Assembly: GCF_017377875.1 (NCBI RefSeq)
Contig: NZ_CP070975.1
Span: 2,480,001-2,544,000 of the forward strand
Direction: 5' to 3'
Source: Alcaligenes sp. SORT26
GTDB lineage: Bacteria > Pseudomonadota > Gammaproteobacteria > Burkholderiales > Burkholderiaceae_B
DNA: 64,000 nt
A program made the position numbers and the translations under genes. Position 1 is the first letter of the stretch; every line of letters starts with the position of its first letter. Of this stretch, positions 1 through 10,000 are shown in pieces. The notes under the pieces are model-generated. The model was not told where the DNA came from. It made no database searches and was given only the letters and a program-made list of their open reading frames with translations.

Positions 1-749
1 CGCACCCAGGCGTCGTGGCATTCTGTTGTTCTGTTCTGTTGGCGATTGGCGTTGGCTGGCATCAATGGATGCAACAGCCTACCTTTTCTCATCACTTTGT
101 CGTCGAGCGCGGGCAACGTCAAACGGTCACCTTACCCGATCGCTCCGAAATGGCTATCGATGCCGACACGCAGGCACAGGTCGCCCTGTACCACGACCGC
201 CGCGAAGTACGGATCACAACGGGGGCAGTCATGTTCAATGTTGCACCTGATCGTGAAAAGCCCTTCCAGGTGTTGGCAGGCTCGGCTCGCGTGACCGTGG
301 TCGGCACTCGGTTCGCCGTGCGCTACCGCAGTACCGGTATAGACTCCGGCGCTGTCAAGGTGGATGTGGAAGAAGGTTATGTACGTGTAGCCAGTTTGAA
401 CGGGCAACAGACCGATCACGAAACCGCCCTCACAGCAGGCCAGGGTGTGGCCATCGCCCCCAGTGGCTTAGCCAGTTCGGTCGTCTCGGTTGCACCCCAC
501 ACCGTGGGACTGTGGAGCAAAGGGCTGGTGCGTTTCGAGAACACTAGGCTGGGGGATGCCCTGGTGGAACTGGAGCGTTACACCCCCACTGGACTGTCTA
601 TCCGTGATCCCTCCGTGGCCGATCTGCCATTGGCTGGCAGCTTCCGCATCGACCGGCCAGTAGAGTTTGCGAGGATGCTACCGCAAATCCTGCCCGTCCA
701 ATTGGTACGACATAATGATGGCCGAACTGAGATCATCAAGGCACCGTAG
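1..749 (+). CDS. FecR-family anti-sigma/sensor protein, 5' end outside window
   Basis: The frame is open from base 3, so the gene begins upstream; the first in-window start-like codon (GTG at 15) is not taken as the true start. The N-terminal cytoplasmic sigma-binding part is missing. What remains starts with a hydrophobic membrane segment (residues AFCCSVLLAIGVG), followed by the periplasmic FecR fold with the family pattern of a TLPDRSEMAIDADT-like stretch, VRITTGAVMFNV and VVGTRFAVRY. The C-terminal STN-like part (FENTRLGDALVELERY) is typical of FecR proteins that touch the receptor signalling domain. FecR proteins carry a signal from a ligand-loaded TonB-dependent receptor to an ECF sigma factor. 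The receptor gene at 893 lies 143 bp downstream on the same strand and is the obvious partner. The partner sigma gene is either upstream of the window or the one at 3384-4034. Confidence 0.88.
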   Translation, partial: HPGVVAFCCSVLLAIGVGWHQWMQQPTFSHHFVVERGQRQTVTLPDRSEMAIDADTQAQVALYHDRREVRITTGAVMFNVAPDREKPFQVLAGSARVTVVGTRFAVRYRSTGIDSGAVKVDVEEGYVRVASLNGQQTDHETALTAGQGVAIAPSGLASSVVSVAPHTVGLWSKGLVRFENTRLGDALVELERYTPTGLSIRDPSVADLPLAGSFRIDRPVEFARMLPQILPVQLVRHNDGRTEIIKAP

Positions 750-782
750 ACGGGCTGTGCCTGAGAACATAGTCCGCACAAG

Positions 783-872
783 AAAAATTTAAATTTTTTG
801 ATGGGAGAGGTGTAGTTTTACCAAGGCGATGCGTCTTTAAAAGTAATGCAACTCATTTTTATTTCCATTACT
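783..872 (+). promoter_or_regulatory. fecR-receptor intergenic region with two inverted repeats
   Basis: Two symmetric elements are visible between the fecR stop (749) and the receptor start (893). The first is a perfect 16-bp AT palindrome, AAAAATTTAAATTTTT, at 783-798. The second is AGTAATG (842-848) with its inverted partner CATTACT (866-872) 17 bp away, ending 20 bp before the receptor ATG. The second could be an operator or a leader hairpin near the ribosome-binding region. No convincing Fur box was found here. Function is inference only. Confidence 0.3.
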
Positions 873-892
873 CCATAGCGAAAGACGACTCC

Positions 893-3322
893 ATGCAGCC
901 GATACCCCCTCATTTCCGTTCTGCCCCTCTGGCCCTAATGGTCGCACTGGCCTTGGGCACACCTGGTCTTGTACATGCCCAAGCCGCCAATACCGACAAC
1001 AAGACTGTCGCCCTCTCTATTGCCGCACAGCCGCTGAGTGCTGCACTGCATGAGCTCTCTGCCGCCACCGGCACGGCCATCGGCTTCTCCCCGGCACTCG
1101 TGGCAGGTAAAACAGCGCATGCAGCTAAAGGCACCCTGACGGTGCAACAGGCTATCGATCAACTACTGCGCGGCACTGCGCTAATCGCGGTATGGGAAGG
1201 CGATAGCATCATCATCAAGGCCGAGTCAGCATCGACAGGCCCGGTGACTCAGTTAGAGATCGTCACAATCAAGGCACGAACAGACAGCACAACCGAAGGC
1301 ACGGACTCACTCACCACCCGCACAGTGAGTATCAACAAGGGCGACCAAGCGATTAAAGACATCCCACAGTCCATCAGTGTGATCACGCGTAAGCAGCTTG
1401 ATGAACAAGGTATTGTCGACCTCAGAGACGCAGCAAACACCGTTACCGGCGCCGTCGGCGTCAAAGGCGTGGGCCAAGGGATGGTGCTCTCCGCACGCGG
1501 CTTCCAGATTAATGACTGGCAATACGACGGTGTGGCCGTTCCCCGCAATACCTATGCACTCGGGAATTGGGGAGCCGAAGAAATGGTTTTCTATGACCGA
1601 TTGGAAGTTCTGCGTGGGGCCTCCGGACTACTACAAGGCACCGGCAGCCCAGGAGGTGCCGTCAACTTGGTCCGCAAACGTGGGCCGACAGAAAAAACGG
1701 TCTCCGTTACCGCTCGTGCCGGATCGTGGGATCGTTATGGCTTGCAATTGGATGCAGGCAGTCCGCTCAATGCAGAGGGAACGCTGAGGGGTCGTTTCGT
1801 GGTGGACGAGGCACGCAGCCACTCATTTGTCGATTACGTGAATAACCGTACCCGGTCATTCTATGGTGCGCTGGACTTTGACTTGAGCCCCGACACAACA
1901 ATAGGCCTGGGAGTCAGTTACATGAACAGCCAAGGGCGGCCAATGATCCGTGGCCTGCCTCGCTATACAGAAGGTGGCGATGTAGGTCTGCCCCGCTCCA
2001 CATTTAGCGGGGCCTGGTGGAACCAAGCACACTTGGAGCAAACCTCGTTTTATGCTGATCTGGACCATCGTTTCAATGCAAATTGGAAATTCAAAGTATC
2101 AGCATTGCATACGAATGAGAACAATACGTCCAAGCACCAGCGAGTTCAAGGAGCAGTAGCGGCAAATGGAAGTGGCCTGACCTATGCCAACTGGATCACG
2201 GACTTCGATTCCAAAAGGGTAGGACTGGACGCTTATGTCAATGGTCAATTTAATGCCTTGGGCCTAGACCACGAAGTCACCTTGGGTGCCAATTACTCGA
2301 AATACACATCCGACGACATGTGGATACGAGTATTCACCCCAGGCGGCAATATTTTCTCCATTGACCACAATCGGACCGAACCCACGGTCCAGAGCATGCT
2401 GGCCTCTGGCAACAGCGTCCAAAACATATCCACATACGATGTGCAGCAAAAAGGAGTCTATGGTAGTTGGCGCGCCCGGATCTCCGATCCATTGACGGCC
2501 ATTCTGGGGGTGCGTGCAAGCTGGTATGACTATCTCTACTCTGTGCCGCTGACCGGTTCGCAGTCCGTCTACACCGCATCCGGTGAGATTACGCCGTACG
2601 TGGGACTGGTTTATGCAGTGAGTCCACAATGGTCGCTGTATAGCAGCTACACCAGCGTGTTTGAGCCACAGTCCGCTAAAACGGTCCAGGGCAAGGAGCT
2701 TGATCCAATCAAAGGCACCAATCTGGAGCTCGGCATCAAAGGCGAACTTCTCGACGGGCGCGTAAACACCTCTCTTGCAGTCTTCCGTTATGACCACAAA
2801 AACCGTGCCGTCAACGATGTGGCCTCAGGCTATGCTTGCGATGGTTGGTACTGCTCGGTTGCCACAGGCAAGGTACGCAGCCAAGGTATTGAAGCGGAAG
2901 TGAGTGGTGAAGTACTACCCAACCTTCAAGTCATGGCAGGCTACACCTACAACACCACGAAATACTTGAGTGATCCGACACTAAAGGGAGAGACCTATAG
3001 CACCTGGACACCCAAACACATGTTTCGTCTTTGGGCTTCCTATCGCCTGCCTGGTGAATGGAACCGGCTCACTATAGGCGGTGGCGCAACGGTACAAAGC
3101 CACACACTGGGGTATGACCGTTCATTCAAGGTCCCCGGTTACGCAGTGGCGAACCTTCGCCTGGGTTACCAGCTCACACCCGAAATCAATCTTGCCCTTA
3201 ACCTAAACAATGTGTTCGACAAACGCTATTGGACCCCTGGCTATGCCGAAAAGAACGGCAACAACACCTACGGTGACCCGCGCAATCTGATGATTACGCT
3301 AAGGTACGCACCTCGGCTGTAA
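893..3322 (+). CDS. TonB-dependent siderophore receptor with N-terminal signalling (STN) domain
   Basis: An 809-residue outer-membrane receptor. Residues 1-30 form a signal peptide ending in HAQA. Residues about 40-110 form an STN/secretin-type signalling domain (SIAAQPLSAALHELSAATG). A TonB-box-like stretch, LEIVTIKA, follows near residue 122. The plug is at about 135-260 (DIPQSISVITRKQLDEQG; VLRGASGLLQGTGSPGG), and a 22-strand barrel follows, with NNVFDKRYW in the usual place near the end. This layout is that of FpvA/FhuE/FoxA-type ferric siderophore receptors that also induce their own synthesis through FecR and an ECF sigma factor. It follows a fecR gene directly. The protein ends APRL rather than in the usual C-terminal aromatic residue, which is slightly odd for a barrel protein. 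No strong Shine-Dalgarno is seen at the ATG. The ligand cannot be read from sequence. Confidence 0.93.
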   Translation: MQPIPPHFRSAPLALMVALALGTPGLVHAQAANTDNKTVALSIAAQPLSAALHELSAATGTAIGFSPALVAGKTAHAAKGTLTVQQAIDQLLRGTALIAVWEGDSIIIKAESASTGPVTQLEIVTIKARTDSTTEGTDSLTTRTVSINKGDQAIKDIPQSISVITRKQLDEQGIVDLRDAANTVTGAVGVKGVGQGMVLSARGFQINDWQYDGVAVPRNTYALGNWGAEEMVFYDRLEVLRGASGLLQGTGSPGGAVNLVRKRGPTEKTVSVTARAGSWDRYGLQLDAGSPLNAEGTLRGRFVVDEARSHSFVDYVNNRTRSFYGALDFDLSPDTTIGLGVSYMNSQGRPMIRGLPRYTEGGDVGLPRSTFSGAWWNQAHLEQTSFYADLDHRFNANWKFKVSALHTNENNTSKHQRVQGAVAANGSGLTYANWITDFDSKRVGLDAYVNGQFNALGLDHEVTLGANYSKYTSDDMWIRVFTPGGNIFSIDHNRTEPTVQSMLASGNSVQNISTYDVQQKGVYGSWRARISDPLTAILGVRASWYDYLYSVPLTGSQSVYTASGEITPYVGLVYAVSPQWSLYSSYTSVFEPQSAKTVQGKELDPIKGTNLELGIKGELLDGRVNTSLAVFRYDHKNRAVNDVASGYACDGWYCSVATGKVRSQGIEAEVSGEVLPNLQVMAGYTYNTTKYLSDPTLKGETYSTWTPKHMFRLWASYRLPGEWNRLTIGGGATVQSHTLGYDRSFKVPGYAVANLRLGYQLTPEINLALNLNNVFDKRYWTPGYAEKNGNNTYGDPRNLMITLRYAPRL

Positions 3323-3360
3323 TTAGTGTTGGGTTTGATCGGGGCAAACAAACGCCAACA

Positions 3361-3383
3361 GAGGCCCTGAACAAGGGCCTCCC
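3361..3383. terminator. Hairpin between convergent receptor and sigma genes
   Basis: GAGGCCC (3361-3367), loop TGAACAA, GGGCCTC (3375-3381) make a perfect 7-bp stem. It lies 38 bp after the receptor stop and immediately beyond the sigma-factor stop on the minus strand. There is no strong T-run on either side, so efficiency is uncertain. The position between convergent genes favours a bidirectional terminator. Confidence 0.55.
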
Positions 3384-4034
3384 TCAAAACCCCACCGGCT
3401 CCGCCATCCACCCGAACCCAGCGCTCAGGGTCGGTGGTGGCTTCACACAGTTATTGCGCCCCTGTCGCAGCTCCGTCCAGTTCCCCAGTAACGCCTGTTC
3501 GCAATGCGCCTCTGCCCGGCGCAGTTCATTACGGGCTTTGCTGGTGGTGACGCCGAAGCGTTCGGCCACCACGCTCAGGCTTTGTTCTTCCAGGCGCGCG
3601 GCCAGAAAGATGGCGCGGCGTTGGCGGGGTAGCAGTTCGATAGCGTAGATCAGAACCGACAGCAAGGACCGGCCGATCAGGCTGGATTCCGGCCCCGGCA
3701 TGGGGGAAATCTGCTGCTGTTCGTCCAGCTCATCCAAAGGCACCAGCATCCCTCTTCCTGACTCAGCACGCCATTCGTCGATGGCCAGGTTCCTGGCCAT
3801 GCGCAGCAGATACTGGCGCGGGTTGGCCACTGGCCCGATCTCCCGGCTGCCATGCAGGCGCAGCCAGGTGTCGTGTAAGGCATCCGCTGCGCGGTCACGG
3901 CAGCGCAGGCGGATGGTCAGTTGCCGCAGTAGTTCTTCGTAGTTCACCTTCAAATACAAGCACAGTGAATACTGCGGCGTCACACACTCCTCATTCCGCT
4001 TGCGGGTAGGCAAGGGCAGGCAAGTCGACAACAT
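3384..4034 (-). CDS. ECF sigma factor (FecI-like) downstream of the giant TpsA gene
   Basis: A 216-residue protein with sigma-70 region 2 at about residues 30-95 (RDRAADALHDTWLRL; NPRQYLLRMARNLAIDEWRAE) and region 4 at about 130-190 (LPRQRRAIFLAARLEEQSLSVVAERFGVTTSKARNEL written in parts: LPRQRRAIFLAARLE, then SVVAERFGVTTSKARNEL). These are hallmarks of FecI-group ECF factors. The ATG at 4034 has a GGGAG Shine-Dalgarno 8 bases upstream and starts only 22 bp after the tpsA stop, so co-transcription with tpsA is likely. Alternative starts are GTG at 3983 and GTG at 3947; the first ~29 residues do not look like region 2. No fecR gene is paired on this strand. It might serve the FecR/receptor pair at 1-3322, with which it is convergent, or be an extra output of the tps locus. 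Confidence 0.87.
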   Translation of the reverse strand: MLSTCLPLPTRKRNEECVTPQYSLCLYLKVNYEELLRQLTIRLRCRDRAADALHDTWLRLHGSREIGPVANPRQYLLRMARNLAIDEWRAESGRGMLVPLDELDEQQQISPMPGPESSLIGRSLLSVLIYAIELLPRQRRAIFLAARLEEQSLSVVAERFGVTTSKARNELRRAEAHCEQALLGNWTELRQGRNNCVKPPPTLSAGFGWMAEPVGF

Positions 4035-4056
4035 GATCAGATCTCCCAGGCTCAGG

Positions 4057-7000
4057 CTACAGTGTCATCCGCCGCCGCTCCTCGGGCGTCAATCGATCCA
4101 GAGCGGATTGCGGATTGGCGCCCAGTCCCAGGACCTGCACCGTACTGTCTTGGCGATACGCAGAGGCATCGATCTTGGATGTTGCCGGGCCTGCCCCTGA
4201 TGAGGTGGCCCCGCCCCCTGACTGCCCTGCGTCCCCAAATCCCAGAATCTGTACCGTTATGACCGATGGCAGATTCTGACGAGCCTGTGCACGAGCGCGG
4301 TTCACCGTGTCCTGGGCTGCCGAAGCGGCCGAGGACGCTGTCGCGCTGGCGTTGGTCAGCGCTCCGGTATTGACCGTCGCCACGACCGGAATCCCTTTGG
4401 ACTCGCCCTGCACCTGAATATTGTCTGCATTAACCACACGCAGGGCGGCGATATTGATGTCGCCCGATACGCGTATCCCTGCCTCGCCTGCATCTACGGT
4501 TCCTAGCGGCGCAATCAAATCGATATAGCCGGGTGGAACTTCAGGAACAGGATTCAGCGTGGCAATACCCGCGCCGGTATTCGGTGTGGATGGCGACAGC
4601 GCCACATTGCCAAACAAGTCATAAACACGGCGTTGCGGGGTATAGACCACCGTTGTCTTGCTGCCTCGGCCAGCGTTGATGTCACCTGCGGCCGACCAGG
4701 CCAGAATGTTGCCACCAAAGGTCGTAAAGACCCGGCTCTGCCCCATCAAGATATCGCTTTGCGAGAAGAAGTTGATATCCCCCTCTCCTTGCGTAATCAC
4801 CCCCGATCCTGGGCCAGGGTTGAAACCACCATCAACCCCTACCAGAGCACGGCCACCGGGCGTCAGGATGCTGATGTCACCCCCAAAGTTGGTATGAATA
4901 CCGGCATCCAGCACATCGTAGAAGGACACGTTATAACCTGGCATTCCCAAGGCCTCCCACTCGGCTTTGGTCAGGTAATTCACCTTGGGCGTGGGTCGGT
5001 TTTTACCGCTCGTATTATTGACGTAGTCAGCGTCGTAGTAGAGCGCACTGCTATACATGGTCAAGTCACCGGCATAGCTCAGCGCCTTGCCTTGTGCATC
5101 CCGCTCCGGGAACAGGGTGGCAATGGCTTCACGACCACGCAAGTAGCTGCCTGCTCGCTTGCTGTCCCCATCGTTGTATTCCCGGCCTGAAGCACGCAAT
5201 TCTGCGTAGTAGACGTTACGCAGATAACTGCGCTGCTGCTCGGGTGGCAAGGTATCGAAGAAGCTGCGTGCATCCATGCTGGCGGCATCAAAATGCAGAC
5301 CCAGGCCGTTATCGCCCGCAAAGCGTGTTGTCAGCCAGTTGACCAGATGCAGTTGGCTCTCCAGCTTGTACTCACGCGCCAAGGGGCGGCTGGACGCGGT
5401 GCGCCCTTCTGCCCGGGCCTGATCGCGCACCAGATCCAGCTCGGCCTGTTTCTGATCCAGGAAGCTCTGGGCGCCTGCCTCGTCACCTGTGTAGGCAAAC
5501 TCTCGCTGCAGCCACTGGGACAAGGTCAGGCCACGGTTATAGACGTACAGCGCCTTGCCCTGCTGATCGGCAAAAGGCAGCTCCAGATCAGCCTGATTAT
5601 CGGGGTTCAGATAACGCGCGGCGAAGTCGTCCCAATGCGCGCCCTCGCCCATCCCTGCCGACACCGAAATGCTGGCACCACCGCCTCGACTCTCCGACAC
5701 GGCAGATGCCAAAGGCCCCAGGCTCTTGATCTCGCCCTTGTCGGCCAAATACACATGGCGTCCTGCCGATACGTCCAGCAAACCAGGGCCCTGAATGTAG
5801 AAGCTGCTATTGCGCACGTCCCGGCCTGCTTCCACGATGGAAATATCGTCTGCCCAGGCGTGGGTAATCAGATTGCCACGTGTCGTAGCCGTGGGGCTCC
5901 AGCTACCCGCCACCGCATCTTGCTGCCCCAAACGAGTGCCGGAATCCGTAATATCCCGGCCAGCGCGAATCGCGACCGGAACCGAGCCTTCCATACGCGA
6001 GCCAGCCGAGCCTGGGGGATAGCCCAGCAAGACTTCTTGCCCGACACGCAAGCCCACAATGTCACCATTAACGGCGTAATAACGGGCGGGCTGTCGTTGC
6101 TTGGCGGCCGTCGCGATATTGACCGGGGTACCGAATACAAACAGCGAACCCGCGGTGGCACGACCACCGTAAAGGGAGGTGATCCCTCCATTAGTACTCA
6201 CCGTAAACCAGTTATTCAGACGCATCGCCTCACTATCCACGTTGTGAATAATGCGAGGATTAAAGCCATGCTCTCCCCCACCGGTCTGAGACACCAGACC
6301 CACAAAGCCAGGGCGTATCGGGCTAGGCATGGCAGCAGGATCAGCAGTCGACGCCGAGAACACATAGCCCGCTCCCAGGATGGAACGACCGGCCAGGAAT
6401 TGCAGCTCCCCACGACCGCTTGCATTCACAAACTGCTCGCCTATGGGCGATGGAGCCAAAACCGTACCAAAGCCGTAGCGCAGCAAACCGCCACTTCCCA
6501 CGGAGACTGTAGCGTCACTGGCACTGGCGCCATAAGCAATATTGCCGTTAGCTGCTGTTGCTCGCAGGATAGATGGGTAGAAATGGCCATCCGCGTTATG
6601 GGACTGGTTTCGGTTCAGATCGCCCCAACGCGTATTTTCATACGCAATACGCTCGTCCCATGCCGTAGTGGGCGTCAAGTTGCCACCGGCACTGAACAGA
6701 TCCACCCCGGTCGCCGGTGTCCACAAGGAGAACCAGGACCAGCCATTGCCATCGTAATGTTGGCCATCCACCGAAAACGGCGTGGAGTGCAACAAGGCCG
6801 TACGCCCTGGGTCCGCCACACTGCCCAGCACCAGATCGCCACGGGTTTGCATGCGCACCGCAGAGTCACCCAGGATCAGAATGGGGCCACCCGTCGCCGC
6901 TCCGCCCCCGGCGGTGTAGAGATTAGCGGGACGCGTATCCATTTGATCCGCGCCACCAAAGCCTTGCTTGATCCCGCCAATCGCCCCGGCATCCAGGGCT

Positions 7001-10000
7001 GTTGCGCCACGCAAGTTCACAAACGTACTGTTCAGATCATGCTCGTTCAGGCGCACCTCGGGATTCGGATTCAAGGTTCCCCCCAGACGCAGGATCAGAT
7101 CACCGCCGCCTGTCTGCACCAGTTCACCACCCGGTGTGACACGGCCAGTGCTGCCAACCACCAAATGCAAGCCCTGACTGCGCGGTGTGTGCGACTGCTG
7201 GTTCCACGTGCTGCGAATGCCACGCTGATCAAGCATGCCTGCATCCGCTCCGGCTTCCACAGTCAAATTACCGCCGCCCAGCGTGCCTACGCCGGTAAAA
7301 CCGGTCAGGAAAGGATCATTGGCAAACAACCAGGTGTCGTACTCACTGTAGTTACCATCCGCCGCCCCAGCCACATACGTACCGAAGTTGACCCACCAGG
7401 CGCTGGGAACGCCCTCGCTGCCGGACACGGCACTACCCGTACCCTGACGCCACAACCAACTGCCCACTGCGGTAGAGGCAATCTGTTGACGGGTGTTATG
7501 GAAGGTATATTCCAGGTCATTCCGACCGCTGTTATTGCCGACTAGATCCCCTTTCACGCTGCCCTGGGCACGCAATAGCAGGTTGCCGCCGTTTTCGGGA
7601 TACCAAGCCTGATACAGGCTATCCGCCCCACCATTGACCAAGGACTCAAAACGCTTGCCTTCCTTGCGCAGGACCGTGCCATCGGGCAACTTGCCACGCG
7701 CCTGGTTATAGGCCGCGCCCATGGACGCCGACGGTGTACCGGCGGTATAGACCCCATACAGCGAATTCATTTCAATATCGCCGCCGGAAACCAGGTCCAG
7801 ATCACCCACACCAGTACGCAATACGCTGAATAATTGCTCGCGGGCGGCCTGCGTCACATCCTCCATCTCGGGCGGTGTGGCGGGGGTCAACTCCCTTGCC
7901 GCCACCATCACACCCATTCCGAACTCATTCAGCCCCATAGGATCAATACCGATGAAACCCATGGAGCTCAGCTCGTCCACCTCGGCCTGGGTAATGACGG
8001 CTCCTGGTGTTGGCACAAAACTCAACAAATATTCGCCAAACATCAGATTGACCAACTCCTCAAACTGGCTAAGGTCGCCCCAACTGTACTCGTAGGTGGC
8101 AGGCGAACCTGTGCCTGGCACCAGAACGGTTTTAACCCCCAGACCAAAATGCGTATCGGCCAGCATCAGACGCTTATTGCTGCCCACAGCAGTCAGGCGA
8201 TTATCGGCAGCAGCCGTATCCGCCCCGGCCACCAGTCGAATATCCCAGGACTGTGAACCTGCTGCCAGCATCGGGGCCAACGCCAGCATGCGACCTTGCA
8301 TGTCATCTGTATCGCGCGGGCGCAGGTCCACCATTGCCACACCACCAGGCAGAATCACATCGGTTTCTGAAGGAACCAAAGATCCCTTGCTCAGATTCAC
8401 AGGCTGAGTCAGCTTCATGGCCACGGGCAAAGGCACCCCTTTAGGCCACCAGGTCGCCGCGATTTGAGCGTCTTCTGGCAGACGGAAGCCTGCCGACAAC
8501 TGCATATTGGCCTGCAAGACAACAGGCTCTTTCAGAACGGTACCGGCGGCATAAATCACTTGGCCGGAAGCATCCAGCACGGCGGCAGACAGGACCGTCC
8601 CTGCAGGCAGCGACAAGCTCTGGGCCAGGCTCACCAGACCAGGAATCAGCGTGTCACGCGGCAAGGTCATCGCGCCTACCGGCACGTCGTAATTCAAGGT
8701 GCGACCCGCTGCAAACTGAGTGCCTGTATCCAGGGTCACCATGCCACCGCGAGGGATGATCAAGTCACCACCAAAAGGCATGCGGCCTGCGGGCAGCACC
8801 CAGCTCTGATCATCCGCTGTCACACCCAGCACGGAGGTATCAAAGCCATCTGTCACGCTACCGAAGATCGCCAGGTCGCCAGCGGCGCGCAAGACCAACG
8901 CCCCTGCCTCTCCCGAGCCATAGAGCGAGCTTTTTTGGCTATGCGGGTTCACGCTGGCGTAGCGGAAACCGGACAGATCAATATCGCCATCCACATGCAA
9001 GTCACCATCCGGGTTGATGGCAGCGTTGCTGACAATTTCTACGCCAGGACGCAGGTGGAATTCATCGCCATAGGCACGCAGCCCGGCCAGCTTGCCTTGC
9101 ATCAGAGCCTGATTGGCCAAGGCCTTGTTGATGAAGGTTTCGCTATCCTGGTGTTTCTTCTTCAGATAGTCCTGATCGATGCGCTGATAACTGCGGCCAT
9201 CCACGGTCAAATCGGTACCTGGCTCGGCATCGTCGTATTGGTAGAAGGCATTGACGGCGATGGACTTGGCGCCGCTGATATTGAGCGCGCCACGGGCATC
9301 AATATCCACATCATTGCCCGTTGCGCCACCCAGACGTGGGGCATTCAAGGCCACGGTGCCATAGCGTGCGTCCGTTCCGGCCACGCTCAGATTCATGCTC
9401 ATGCCATCGGCCAAAAGCAATCGTCCCAGACCCGAATCAAGCTCAATGACCGCGCGGTTAGGTGCTTCAATGACCTGTCCGTAACTGTCACGGCGCAGAA
9501 CACTGGCGCTGGTATCCAGAACAGCGGTACCGGCTAGTGTGAGGCCGCGCTTGGCAGCCAGACGAATACTGCCTGCCTGCTCGCCGCTGGCATCCACCTT
9601 GCCCACCACGGTCAGGCTGCCATTGTCCACGGACACGTTGATTTCACGGGCTTTGAGCTCGTCGCCAATAGTCAGATCACCCTGACGCAACTGGAAGCTG
9701 CGACCACCCCAGACCGAGCCTTCGTTCAAGCGAGTATTCAAGGCGGCAAAGTCGGCAATCTGCTGTGCGCGTGCCTCGATAAAGCCTGCGCCAAACGGCA
9801 CCAGCGTGCCACCGGCATCGTAATGCCCGCTGGCGGCACCGCTGATGCGGCCACGCAGATCCAGCAGACCGTCCATCGCCAAGGTCGTCAATTTACCGGC
9901 GCGGTTTTGCTGGGCGGACAGATCAATCAGGGAAGCGGCATCCTGAACAACATTGCCACCACGGCTATTCAGGATGACATCCCCACCCCAACTGTATTTG

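Noticed and set aside
1-3322. Horizontal transfer of the first receptor region
   Set aside because: The receptor looks somewhat less GC-rich than its neighbour, but this was not calculated, and no integrase, tRNA or repeat boundary is present in the window.
5293-7545. 750-codon open frame on the plus strand inside tpsA
   Set aside because: It is antisense to the tpsA beta-helix; its product is rich in Arg, His, Gln and Thr without domain features. GC-rich codon bias explains it. The same holds for 8464-9537, 9823-10833, 12406-13455, 13660-15276 and 15334-17376.
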